Below, in pieces: positions 1-11,612 of a stretch of 64,000 nt of DNA; position 1 is the first letter of the stretch, and each line of letters starts with the position of its first letter. The DNA comes from Vespula vulgaris. Taxonomy: Eukaryota > Arthropoda > Insecta > Hymenoptera > Vespidae. The notes below the pieces were generated by a model that was not told the origin of the DNA, made no database searches, and saw nothing but the letters and a program-made list of their open reading frames with translations. The stretch covers positions 2,442,501-2,506,500 of the forward strand of contig NC_066592.1 of NCBI RefSeq assembly GCF_905475345.1, written 5' to 3'. The position numbers were made by a program, and so were the translations under genes.

Positions 1-88
1 GAAAATAAAAGCGTGAAAAAAAAAATAGAAAGAAAAAGGAAGAAGAAAAAAATATTGACCCTCGCGTATGTCGAAAAAGGTCAGAAGT

Positions 89-94
<6 letters not shown>

Positions 95-133
<39 letters not shown>
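95..133 (+). repeat. (GA)n microsatellite
   Basis: Perfect AG repeat of about 19 units. Confidence 0.95.
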
Positions 134-136
<3 letters not shown>

Positions 137-172
137 AGTGAAGAAAAAAAATTTTAACGTGCACTTTGTTAA

Positions 173-180
173 TGACGTCA
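173..180. promoter_or_regulatory. Full CRE palindrome TGACGTCA
   Basis: The complete CREB/ATF consensus occurs in an intronic context near the left edge. It is a single short motif. Confidence 0.2.
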
Positions 181-380
181 GGGACGTGCAAATTTTTTTT
201 ATTAAAATTTTATTATAACTTCAAACAGTCGAGAGATATTTGTTCGGACATCACACGCGTTTGTGTCTGTGTGTGTCCCTTAGAAAGAATGCTTATGTGT
301 TTGTAACTTTTTTTCACTGTAAAAAGAACGAGAAGAACGAGAAAACGTGCACGTGACGGACACACGGTTGCCTTCTGGCA

Positions 381-411
381 CGACGACAACGACGACGACG
401 ACGACGACGAT
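381..411 (+). repeat. (GAC)n microsatellite
   Basis: CGA/GAC trinucleotide run with one interruption (CAAC). The Thr or Val runs it encodes are not taken as coding. Confidence 0.9.
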
Positions 412-562
412 GAATAAAAAAGGGACAAAAGATATGCGAGAGAGAGAGAGAGAGAGAATCGCGGTCGAGAAACGACGTAGTTTGTCGAATACGAATCTGT
501 ATCGCGAGTCGACCGAGTTAAACCGTACTTGTATTTGTGCGAGCATTTTGTAATTATTATAT

Positions 563-699
563 AGGGTGGATAGGACCCCTAAAAGTTTCTAAATCGAAAC
601 TCTGTTGGAAAAAAAAAAATTCAATCGCCCAAAAATTCTCCAGCCCCCAAAAAATAACAATTTAATATTTACAATCACCTAAAACTTTTCTATCACCCT
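563..699. mobile_element. Short terminal-inverted-repeat element (MITE-like)
   Basis: The left end AGGGTGGATAG and, further in, AAAAGTTTCTA match the reverse complement of the right end, AGGGTGATAG then AAAAGTTTTAG. The interior is AT-rich with repeated CCC-AAAAA words and no ORF. The end sequence resembles mariner-type inverted repeats. It sits in the intron on the 3' side of the calcineurin exon. Confidence 0.45.
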
Positions 700-1162
700 T
701 TTGTATGTGTATTTTTCAAAAAAAAAAAAAAAAAAGAAAACAAAGGGAGAAAAAAGTTTATATGAAATGTAAACATGTACGTGAATTTTATCAAATTTGT
801 AATTTTGTAACAGAGATCGATAGATTTATTTGATCTAATTACTCGAATTATTCGAATAAATCGATAATGTCTACGATTTTATTGATAAATTATTGTCCAA
901 GTATATATTGTAAAATTATCATTTAGAAAAAAAAATTGTGTACGAAATAAGTTGAAAAAAAAAGGAAAAGGAAAGTAGAGAATAATTTAAAAAAAAAAAA
1001 AAAAAAAAGCTATTAGGACAGACTGAGAACAAATTCTCTCTCTATTCTTTATAATTACAAAAAAAAAAGATTTATTGCAAATTTTTCAAGGTTTTTTGCT
1101 TCTAATAATATCGATCATGTTACCAAACTAAAATAAATCTAACATATGATAAAACGATTACC

Positions 1163-1212
<50 letters not shown>

Positions 1213-1580
1213 CGTATTGATATATTGTTATATATAGCTGACCATTTATTTAAAAGATTTATTTAAAAAATATATTTATAAGATATATGTATGTATGTAT
1301 ATGTATATATATACGCTCTATATGAAAAAAAAAATAAAAAAATAAAAAATAGCTGAATTACTGCATATTGTTAACATCTGTGAAATAAATTCATTCATAT
1401 ATGGATCATCACGAACGTGACTGAAATGAGGCTGAAAATCTGGACCAGATCCGGTTACGCTTGTGATAGATGGACTCACTCGTTCACTCACTTACATCAT
1501 CATATAAACGAAGCTATGTATATTTAACATATGTTCGATTCTTAACGCACACATTGTCGATCAACTTTGTTATATACAAA

Positions 1581-1629
1581 AATTAATAACATCTTTCTAA
1601 ATTAATAACGTCTTTCTAAATTAATAACG
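1581..1629. repeat. 19-bp tandem repeat, 2.6 copies
   Basis: The unit AATTAATAACRTCTTTCTA repeats at 1581, 1600 and 1619 (partial). One base differs between the first two copies. Confidence 0.85.
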
Positions 1630-1709
1630 TTGACTATAAACTATCAATAATTAAATTTTATAAAGTCCTTATTCAAGTATTAAAAATTCAAAAAAAAAAA
1701 ATTCCTTAC

Positions 1710-1748
<39 letters not shown>

Positions 1749-2200
1749 TTCATATTTTATTAAAAATAGCCAAACAATTTATTCAATTTATAAAAAAAAA
1801 AGAATAACAATCTAAAATCAAAATTAAGTAAGTAAACACATTGATATCGAATGGGATAAATAATATCATAAATAATGACTGAACAAAATGTTATTAATAT
1901 TGTAATACGAACGTAAGTTACATGAATTGTATGTATGTATAAAGAAAAACATTAATAAATAAATAAATAAATAAATATATATATATATTTATATTTGATC
2001 GTGATCGACAATGCGTTGAAGATAAAAAGATTAAACACTTTTCGTATAAAATAACCTTCTAAAGAGAAATATTCTAATATTATCTAAAAAGAAATACTTA
2101 TTGTATATCGATTTATAAATTATTGAAATATTTATAAATTAAATAAATGTTTGAATATGAACGAAATATTTATAATTATTTATAAATTATTGAAACTTAC

Positions 2201-2404
2201 CGGTTACCGGTGCTTCAATATCGATCATTGTCTTCTCCGAGCGTAAAATGGCGGCACCATCATTGACTATACGAAGGGCTGCAGCTTCGTCGATTCTACC
2301 TTCGAGAGTGAAATGTTGCTTGAGGACTTCCGGTCTCGGCCGATCCGTTCCCGAATCGAAAACCTCAGCCACTGTCAGCTTGTGCGACGGTGGAAAGAGT
2401 ACAT
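2201..2404 (-). CDS. CanA: Calcineurin A catalytic subunit (PP2B), internal exon, partial gene
   Basis: Calcineurin A is the Ca2+/calmodulin-activated serine/threonine phosphatase catalytic subunit; it pairs with calcineurin B in the cytoplasm and dephosphorylates targets such as NFAT/CRTC-type factors. This 204-nt exon encodes the start of the catalytic domain. SHKLTVAEVF, VLKQHF, EGRIDEAAALRI, DGAAILRSEKTMIDIEAP and the final VT are all recognisable. In the family the next residues are VCGDIHGQF, the first metal-binding motif, which must lie in the following exon outside the window (below position 1). On the minus strand the acceptor is a pyrimidine-rich tract ending TTCATCTTAG at 2405. The donor is G|GTAAGT at 2201/2200. 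The exon starts with the last two bases of a split codon and ends after the first base of a Val codon. There are no stops or frameshifts, so it looks functional. The preceding exon must end in phase 1. Insect genomes often carry more than one calcineurin A gene; I cannot say which paralogue this is. Confidence 0.93.
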
Positions 2405-3200
2405 CTAAGATGAAATACAAAAAAAAAAGGAACAAATTAAAAATCAGCAAAATCAGACGGTTCTAATCGCCATTCTATTTTTAGTTTTTTCTTTTTCTCT
2501 TTTTTTTTTTATTGTATCTCTCGTTCGAGAAAAGTATTCAAGAGACGTATTCAAAAAATGATTTTAAAAATGGTTCTTCTTTTTACGTGACAACCTTTTG
2601 TTGTCTTTGTTGTTTCTCTTTTTTCGACCAATTTCTTTTTAACTCGGATAATTTTATTATTCTTCGCTTCAACGAATTTGAACTGTCGAAGAAATAGAAG
2701 AATAAAAATTTGTTCTTTTAATAATTTTTGTATTATTAATGTATCGTTTAAACGCGATATAATCGTGATGTTCACTGATAATGTTACAAATTGTCTATTG
2801 CAATTAATAATTTACATATATATATATATATACATATATATATAAATTATTAATTCAAATTTCAATCGAGCCGTAACAAAAAAAGATATATATTAATGTA
2901 GAAAAAATAAACACGTAACAGTGATGGATATCATATGTTAATACAATATAATTATTTAATAATATACGAATTGATTCGGCTTCCCTATTTACACTAGAAA
3001 CAATTTGCAATTAAAATTGACCCAAATGTTTCTATCGACATTTACTCCCCACCTTATTTATGAAAGTGCAATATCGAGAATGCATAATGCAGTTTATATA
3101 ATATAATAACGTTCATTCAAATGTATCATTATTTGAATAATTTTGCGAACTTATATACATACATACATATATATATATATGTATATATATGTGTATATAT

Positions 3201-3240
<40 letters not shown>

Positions 3241-4780
3241 CGATCGAATAATAATACTACTATCATCCATATCGCACGAACAATTCCAAAAAATTGTTTC
3301 GAATAATTATAATTAATTCCATAGAAAATAAAATAATTAATATAGTCCTCACGAATAAACTGTGTTTAATACAGATAAAACTTGTGTAACGGGATATCAT
3401 AGATAAATATTTAATAGATAATACGAATACGAATCGTATCTTCCGAATGATTTAGATCATCTAAACGATAAATAGATTATAAATAATGTTTTGCATAAAT
3501 ATTTGTAATACGATATAACACCTATATAAAAATGTAATAGAACAACTTTCGCGAGAGGGTATTTGTCCTTACAAAAGAAATTTATCTACGAAACTCGTAT
3601 AAAATAAACAAAAACGCGTGTTAATAATCTTTAGATAAACATTTATTCTATATCTGTGCATGTATGCATGTACGTACGTATATATGTAAGAAACAGAACA
3701 ACTTGCGACGATTGTTCTACGTTGAAATTTACGTACGAACTTGTATATAAAACATACACACACGTACTTACGTAGAAACAGAAAGAGAGAGAGAGAGAAA
3801 GAGAGGGATGCATATCCACAGAAATTCACGAGTGTACACAAAGAACTCACATAAACGTATAAATACATCTCTACGTGGTAGAACAAAGGTCGGTACAAAA
3901 GCAAATCTTCCCAGGTAACGTTAAAAATTTAATTACAAAAAATCTTCGAAATTTTTTTAAACCAATCATAATTAACACCCCTTATTAACATTCCTCTCTT
4001 CGTTAGGCAAATTATCAAACCTCCCAGGAACCTAACATTTTTTTTTTTTTTTTTTAATGAAACCACATTAGTCTAAAATCGCGAGATCTGAAAGGAAATC
4101 TCGAAAGAAAATTTCTCTCTTAAAAAAAAAAAAAAAAAAAAAAAGAGAGATCAAGATGATAAAAACTTTTCGTTCACCCAATATAAATAAAGAAAGCTAA
4201 TACAGCGTTGTATCGATAAGCTCTCTACATTGAATGTAACAAGGAACCAGTAGTATACCAGCTACGAATCAGTATCTAATCTTGAATGGAGTTCACTTTT
4301 TTTTTTTCTTTAAACCACCTACCGTTTATCGTGGTTTGCATTTTCTAAGGAGATATCTATTGTGCGCAAAAAGAGAGAGAGAGAGAGAGAGAGAGACTAC
4401 TAACAGAGATCCGTAATACCGTGTTTAACCGTTGTTTACCCTGCCGCTGAAATTAACCGGAGAAACGCAAACGTTTGTTAGAACGAACGTTTTGAGTACG
4501 TTGCACTCTTTCTAGGACAAAGAATATGCTGCTACCGGCTACTAGTACGTGTACGTATATATTTCTCTCTCTCTCTTTCTCTCATCTATCTCTCTTCTAC
4601 CCTCTTACCACCCCTCTTTAGCGTCTCCGCAAACCCTCCTACGTCGCTTTTATGCATAACGCCGCAGCAAATTGCATGGCTTTTCAACCCGAATAAGATG
4701 TTCGCGTGTAAACGCGACGCCGATGCAACGTGACGTCGTTAAAACGTTATTAGAAAAAAAAAAGAAGAAAAATAGAGGGT

Positions 4781-4825
<45 letters not shown>

Positions 4826-4903
4826 ACTAACCCTGTTACGGTTCTATTCTATCGTAGGTATCATGTTCGTATGCAATAAAATACCTTTGAAAATGAGTGA
4901 GAA

Positions 4904-4956
<53 letters not shown>

Positions 4957-5077
4957 TGTTAAATCGAGGATACAACTCTAACGAAGATATATAAGTGTGT
5001 GTAAAAACAAATTTGATACACTTTGATGTGAAATAAACGAGCAACATATTTTTTTTACTTTGTATTAAACGTATGAC

Positions 5078-5120
<43 letters not shown>

Positions 5121-5327
5121 TGTGTATATCTATTCATACATATTTTATATATACGTACGTGTATGTATGTGTGTATATTTTTTGTCGTTTATACATATGA
5201 ATTATGCGCGATGCATTTTTATTATTTACATATAATTGACTTTATACTATCAATTATAATATATTTGATATATATATATATTTTTCCAAATACTAAACAC
5301 ACTTCTAACGCATCGATATCTTTTGTA
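2405..5327. other. Non-coding stretch between the two minus-strand genes
   Basis: TA runs at 2815-2845 and 3164-3238, GA runs at 4371-4396 and 4784-4821, and the GT/CA pair. A GC-richer bit at 4630-4750 contains TGACGTCG and a CATAAAA on the minus strand that could be promoter-like. No calcineurin 5' exon could be identified here. Confidence 0.5.
4908..5125. repeat. (GT)n and (CA)n pair in inverted orientation
   Basis: (TG)n at 4908-4954 and (CA)n at 5088-5117 are complementary and about 130 bp apart, so a transcript could fold into a long stem. The (CA)n passes directly into GTGTGTGT (5118-5125), making a local palindrome. Confidence 0.85.
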
Positions 5328-5333
5328 TTTATT
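5328..5333 (-). promoter_or_regulatory. Possible polyadenylation signal AATAAA
   Basis: On the minus strand AATAAA occurs about 80 nt past the predicted stop of the three-exon gene at 5413, in an AT-rich context. The hexamer is common in such DNA, so this is supportive only. Confidence 0.3.
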
Positions 5334-5412
5334 TATAAATCCAATGAAAACGAAAAAATGAAGAAAGAGAGGAAAAAATAGATACAAAAAATAAAAAATT
5401 GGTCGACTTTTC

Positions 5413-6305
5413 TCAATACAGATAACTACACAAACTGCATATGTACTCTATTACTTCTATATGAAATCAAAAAGAAAACGAACGAAAAAAGAAAACGAAA
5501 ATAAAAACAAACACAAGAACAAAAAAAAAAGAAAGAGAAAAATATAGGAAGACCTGGTCTAGCCCTATCATAAATGACAGGTACACGTCTTCCTCTTCGA
5601 TTTTGAAAAGCTTTGGTAATTCGCATCAACTCTTTCATGTCGGACACCGAAGACTGTTTGATCCTCTTCGGGGTAGATGTTTTTATCTTCGATTTGATAT
5701 GTTCCTTTGAACTAGGTCGCCATTTTTTTTCGACAGGATACTCAGCCGACGAACACGACACAGCGGACGAACGTTTTCGATTATTCGTTTGAATTGATCG
5801 ACGAGGATCGATCGGTGAATTGTTATTAAGAAAAGCATCATCTACGGATTCATTCTCAACTTTTATCTCGTTTTTAATCAAACATTCAACACTTTCCTTG
5901 GGAAATAATATCTCGTTGTTCGAATCTTTGAACGAATTAACATCTACGATATTAGAATTGATTTTATCTTCGTAATCCTCGAACATATTATCCGACAAAT
6001 CTTTCATCTTGTAAGTATTACTCGTTGGTTTTTTAACACAAGGTAATTTTGCAAGATCACCAAAAATTTTGTAACGACCCCGATGAGATTCCTCTTTTTG
6101 AATCTTTCGTTTGTTCATCGATGATTTCATCAATAGGTAAACCATTGCCGATGTTTCCGTTCGTTCCGGTGACGGTGATTTTTCTTTTACGATCTTTGCC
6201 TAAATCGTTTGTTATTTTATATTATTTTTTTTTTTACATGTATTATTCATTTATTAATATTTTTTATAATACAGAAATTATACGTACATACATAATATAT
6301 ATACA

Positions 6306-6336
<31 letters not shown>

Positions 6337-6468
6337 GTATGTATCGTAAGAACAGATTATTTTAAAAAAAAAAACGAATTTAGAATTTTTAAATCTCACC
6401 ATTCTTGGTGAATCCAATCTACGTGGGACCCTCATCGCGTTCCATTTTTGATGAAAGTTCGTAAACAT
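5413..6468 (-). CDS. Unrecognised three-exon gene, predicted 252-residue basic protein
   Basis: Predicted CDS: exon 1 6468-6400, exon 2 6199-5554, exon 3 5456-5413; 759 nt including the TGA stop. Exon 1 begins at an ATG with an in-frame TAA twelve bases upstream and ends ATG|GTGAGA. Exon 2 opens after TTTAG in the same frame. Exon 3 follows a strong pyrimidine tract ending CATATAG and gives the C-terminus EVIEYICSLCSYLY before the stop. The middle is non-repetitive and protein-like, unlike almost every other open frame nearby. Visible traits: a basic N-terminus (residues 1-60) with SPSPERTE; an acidic, Asn-rich centre (about 90-150); and two basic clusters resembling nuclear signals (NRKRSS and KSKIKTSTPKRIK) before RNRRGRR-like QNRRGRRVPVIYD. 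No enzyme motif, signal peptide or membrane segment is seen. I do not recognise the family; a nuclear protein is a guess. Weak point: the second donor is CCAG|GTCTTC, not the usual GTAAGT. It lies on the same strand as the calcineurin exon and upstream of it. Confidence 0.55.
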
Positions 6469-7443
6469 GTCGAATAATTAATTATTTTCAAACTTTCTGA
6501 ATTTTTTATCCTACTCTTTTGTTCATTTATTCTTTCTCTCTTTACTATTTTTTCGTTTCTTTTCTTCTCTCCCCTCCCTTTGTATTTACACTAAACGTCG
6601 CGGTATTTATTTTGTTTAAAAACGAGGACGTACAGTTAATAAAAATTAATTAAGTCGACAATATTTAAATGACAGAAAACGAGAATGAAACTATTGGAGA
6701 TTTGTTTAAATAATATAAAATAACACACTTATAATTCGTAATTTGTATGTACGATTATTCTAATAATAATATTTAATACGAAAGATAATATATTAGAATT
6801 AAATATGTATATACGTGATATATAAGTTCGTTCGTTCGTCCGATATCATTGAAATACGAAATGAAACTAACTACCGACTATTCTCCTCTGTTACCTTGTG
6901 TTTATATCCTTTAGAAACGACAACGCGTCTTTGTATTTAAAGTCCTTGGATAAATAATTTCAAGGCTGACCTTTATTATTGTTGATCGTTCAAAAATTAT
7001 ACATAGATATACAATATTAGTATATACATCGAACGAACGAATCTGTAATAAGAGAATTTGTATTATACAATCAAAATTTCTATTTAAGATATATTCTATT
7101 TAATCACAAATTTTATATTAAAGAATATATATATATAATATTATTCTTTTCTAATTTGTTTCAATTAGATAACCTGATCTAATAAAACAATTAAATAGTA
7201 AATAATTTTAATCAAAAATTATATGACTATTAAAACATATATATATATATACTTCTTTATCCTTGTATTAATAATATCGTTACAAATGTGGATAGCGATA
7301 ATTTTAGAAAAATTAAAAGTATCCAAATGAAATAGAAATAATTTCCTTTTTGTTCTTTTCTTGGAATTCATGATTCACGAAAATATTATGACATAAGTGC
7401 TTATACACTGTGACTGCAAAATTTTCATTTAATATCATTCCAG
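6469..7443. other. AT-rich sequence upstream of the three-exon gene
   Basis: No convincing promoter motif or gene. Only short TA tracts and poly-A/T are present. Confidence 0.5.
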
Positions 7444-7606
7444 AAGGTACTCGTTAATCACACGTTATTTCATTTAATTAATTTCGATAGAATTGTGAAA
7501 GACCTACTCGATGATATGGTATCTATTCGACTGGATAAATTTCATTCAGAACAGTCGATTAATCGAAAAGCACTTCCCGATGATTTATTTTCATTTGAAA
7601 TGTATT
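7444..7606 (+). CDS. Coding-like island, possible exon or decayed gene fragment
   Basis: After an acceptor-like ATCATTCCAG the plus strand stays open in a varied, protein-like frame of about 54 residues, including IVKDLLDDMVSIRLDKF and NRKALPDDLFSFEM, before running into (TA)n. A GTATTT at 7605 could be a donor. No adjoining exon, start or stop was found and no family is recognised. It may be an exon of an unseen plus-strand gene, a remnant of a transposon gene, or chance. Confidence 0.25.
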
Positions 7607-7686
7607 TATATATATATATAAAATATTATAAAAGAAAAACGTCGGAAAAACAGTCAAAAGCTATTAAATTTTTCGTCACCTCTTCT

Positions 7687-7703
7687 TCTCTCTCTCTCTC
7701 TCA

Positions 7704-7766
<63 letters not shown>
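7687..7766 (+). repeat. (CT)n microsatellite with interruptions
   Basis: Pyrimidine dinucleotide run of about 80 bp directly downstream of the coding-like island at 7444-7606. Confidence 0.95.
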
Positions 7767-7943
7767 GTACACATACCTACACGCACACTCACACCTAGTC
7801 AGAGACAGAGACGTACGAATTTCTCGTGTCGTTGCCAAAAACGCGAGTATAAATAGGTTTTGTGACAAAAACAAGTGGACGTATCGTGTCCTGTCGAGTA
7901 GGCGTAAAATTTTTTAATCGGCTCGATGAACGAATTTCAAAGT

Positions 7944-7990
<47 letters not shown>

Positions 7991-8648
7991 CGTAAGAGAG
8001 AATATATATATATATGTACATCTCTCTTTCTTTCTTTCTCTCTCTTTCTCATTCTCCTTTTTTCTCTGTGTTAAAAAAAAAAAAAAAAAAAAAAAAATGT
8101 AATATCTCAAAACGACAAATATTTGACTCGGACTATTTTTATAATAATAGATTCACATACATCTACTTACTTACACGTACGCGTCATATATTGACCCTGT
8201 CTGTCACATGTTATTTCGTACAAGAATTCGAAAAAAAAAAAAAAGAAAAAAGAAATAAAAAGACGACCTAATTCATTTATATTTAGTTCCCATTATACTT
8301 TTCCTTTCTTTAATGAAACACACTTCGATTCGCCTTTGACAAGGATATAACGATAAAAAGAGAAAAAAGAACAATAATAGAAAAAAAAATGAAAGATAAA
8401 AAATGAAAGAGCAAAAATTAATTCGTCGTGCGCGATAGATAAATAAATAAAATACTAATCTATCGTTCGATATTATTGTCGTGGACGAAATTTGTCGTGA
8501 AAAAAGAAAAAGAAAAAGAAAAAAAAAAGAAAAAAAATTCCCTTACTCTTTCTCGATGCCATCATTCTCAGCTTCGTTCTAACGCAAACAACATGATTCA
8601 ATAGAAAAGTGAAAGAGAGCGAGAAAGAGAGAGAGAAAAAAAGAGAAA

Positions 8649-8688
<40 letters not shown>

Positions 8689-8965
8689 CAATTGAACGAG
8701 TTCTATACAATCGTAAAAAAGTTATCGTCCGAAATCAAAATTACATTTTTCCTATGGAGAGGAAAATGAATAGAAAAAAAAAGGAAAAAGGAAAAGAGAC
8801 AAAAAAAAGAACAAAAACAAAGAAAAAAAAGAAATCAAGAAAAGAAAGGAAGGAAACTATCGACCAATTATAGTTACACCTATTGTGTAACAACGAATCC
8901 CGATAAATTTCGAAATTTCGAACTAATATCGTCTGTGAAATAGAAAGAGAAAGAAAGAGACAGAC

Positions 8966-8999
<34 letters not shown>

Positions 9000-10452
9000 T
9001 GGCAATGAATAGCTTTATCAAACGATACCATAGAACATAATTTCTTATCGCATTTATCATGTTATCGATAATAATCGAGGTTAATAGGTAATCGGAATAT
9101 AGCTAAAATGTAAATGCAAAACGCGAAGCAAAATCAAATTGACCGATCATTCGATAGGAGTATTGTGATTGCATGAGTGTGTATCGTTAATAAAATCTCG
9201 TCGATTGTATAAATTTATTAATCGATTAGCTATTAGATATTCTCGCATTTCGTATCAAATCGATCGATAAAAAATCGATAGATCGATCAATCGGAATAAA
9301 AGTTCCTAGGTGATTGCATTATAAAAATCAATTGCTCGCTATTCGAGACGCAATTTTCGCTTTTCCGGCTTGCGATTGAATTCGATAGTTCCACGATTTG
9401 AAAATCGACAAAAAAAAAAAAGAAAAGAAAAGAAAAAAACAGAAACAAAAAAGTGGCACTCTCGTCTTATAGAAACTCGAGAACGGGTTGACTTCGAATT
9501 GCAATAAAATTTTGCCACTTAGGAGAATCAAAAGAGAAGAAATAAAAAGAAATAAAAAAGAAAACGGTTTTAAATGAGCTTCAAATGAGTTTTTTGTAGA
9601 ATAACATTTAACAAAGGTCAAAAGTCATTCCTGGAGACTTTTGGGTCTTCTTAGTTAAATAACAAAAAAAAATATAGAAAAACACAAGAAGAAAATAAAC
9701 AAAAATAAATGGAAAAAGAAAAAAAAAATTGGAGGTCAATCGCGTTTAAACAAGATGGGTATCCCGTTTAAAAAGAGTAGGGGATTTAAAAGTAAAACAT
9801 CGAGATCTGTTAACGAAAAATGTTGATAAAGCGTAGAGAGACAATTACAAAAGTTAAATAATCGTTAAAGAGAAAATTAATGAGAAGACGAGGTAATACT
9901 TCGATTCTGTCGATTCTCGTTAACGTACTCATTAATTCCAATGGAAGGGGTTGCTGATAATGGCGGTATCGAAAGTTACAGTCGATTTTTCTTTTCCGGA
10001 GAGGGGGAGATAGAAAGGTGGAGGGGGTATAGATACGTTAGAGAGGGGAAGAGAAAGATGAAAGGAGAGAGGGGAAATCTATTTTCTAACACGTAAATCC
10101 ACGCTAATTGAGGGAACGCTGCAAATAGTTTAGACGATTTATACTCACACTAACGGTGATGGTAGTAGTAGTAGTAATAGTAGTAGTAGTAGTAGTAGTA
10201 GTAAAGATAAACGTAAATCCGAACTGTCGTTGACACGAAACGCAATCGTGGTGTATAATCCTTTTAAAGCTTCATTAGAACTCGACCAAACCGTTCGCGA
10301 ACCCTCTTTCTCCCTTCTGCCACTTCTCCCCCTCCCTCTGTGCAATTAGCTTTACCATTGTCAATGTGTGCGTTGGATTAAAGGACGCACCTACGGTACC
10401 AACTTCCTAATACCTAATTTACTCGATATTCAAAGTGCCGATACCATTGTAC

Positions 10453-10541
10453 GTATGTATGTACGTATGTATGTATGTATGTATGTATGTATGTATGTAT
10501 GTATGTATGTATGTATGTATGTATGTATGTATGTATGTATG
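10453..10541 (+). repeat. (GTAT)n microsatellite, ~22 units
   Basis: Tetranucleotide repeat, nearly perfect. Its Met-Tyr-Val-Cys frame is an artefact. Confidence 0.95.
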
Positions 10542-10639
10542 TGTCTCACCGGCCATATCTACGATTTCGATGTGTTAAATGTTAATGTTAAACGCTATCG
10601 AAAAAATATTCTGATAATTAAAGATTCTATGAGAAATTA

Positions 10640-10679
<40 letters not shown>

Positions 10680-10903
10680 GTATTATAGGGGTGCAATGCG
10701 AGAATGTGCGAGTGGATGAAATTGAGGATGAAAAAGGAAAATCGGATTCGACCAATTCGAGAATGTAAATGATGTAAAACAAGTTCGAGACCCTACTCTC
10801 TCACGCACGTTTTAATTACAATTGATTATTTTATTTTAAATAAATGTTAAGCAAATATGTACGTAAACCGAACTTGATTTTCTATTTAAAATATTTAAAT
10901 AAT

Positions 10904-10939
<36 letters not shown>

Positions 10940-11112
10940 GAGTTTAAAAAAAAATAATGAATAAATAAACTTCCTAATTAAAGATACTAATAATTAAAAT
11001 TGTTTTTCGTTAATAAAGAAATTTATTTATAAAATAATATAATAAAAAATAAATCATCGATCATCGATAACCCAATATTTCGACATACATATACCGATAT
11101 TACCCAACTATT

Positions 11113-11143
<31 letters not shown>

Positions 11144-11559
11144 ACTAAAAATATTTCAACTCGACTAAACAGTTTCATTAAATTTTCTCTATATAAAAAA
11201 ATAAACGAAATAATAATAAAAAATAATATCGTGATATCACAGTGAATAGGCATATCTATGTTTAAGAACAATTTAACGAAAAACGATATAATGTAAGAAA
11301 GATCGTCGTGTGTGTGTGTATATATGTATCTGCATTGTTTTAAGGACTTTTATAAGAAAGGGCAAAGGGATAGAGGTAGGGAAAGGAGGAAGGCAAAAAC
11401 GATCGAATCGCGACGTTATATAACGAAATCAAGAGAGTTTAAGGGACGCACAAAGATGGCCATCGGACTTTTCAGAAATACTTTTGTAAAGAGTTCTGGT
11501 TAGAGAAAAAAGATAATAGAGATAAGGTAAGGTAGATAAAGGTAGATATAGAAAAAGAG

Positions 11560-11561
<2 letters not shown>

Positions 11562-11610
<49 letters not shown>
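11562..11610. repeat. (TA)n microsatellite
   Basis: Perfect TA run of about 48 bp, followed by a GA run. Confidence 0.95.

Positions 11611-11612
<2 letters not shown>

Larger units (their letters stand above)
1..2200. other. Calcineurin intron, 3' side: no exon seen
   Basis: AT-rich DNA with GA, GAC and two TA microsatellites (1173-1210 and 1711-1747), one MITE and a 19-bp tandem repeat. I searched the minus strand for the next calcineurin exon (VCGDIHGQF) and did not find it, so the intron runs off the window. Confidence 0.7.

Noticed and set aside
2405..2450. Start codon at 2450 in frame with the calcineurin exon
   Set aside because: The intervening MLIFNLFLFFLYFIL is the pyrimidine tract of the 3' splice site, ending in TTAG; it is intron, not a membrane segment.
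10145..10345. Minus-strand 66-residue frame ending in a consensus GTGAGT donor, with a Leu run like a signal peptide
   Set aside because: The Leu run is a (CTA)n repeat and the rest is low-complexity; the donor match is likely chance.
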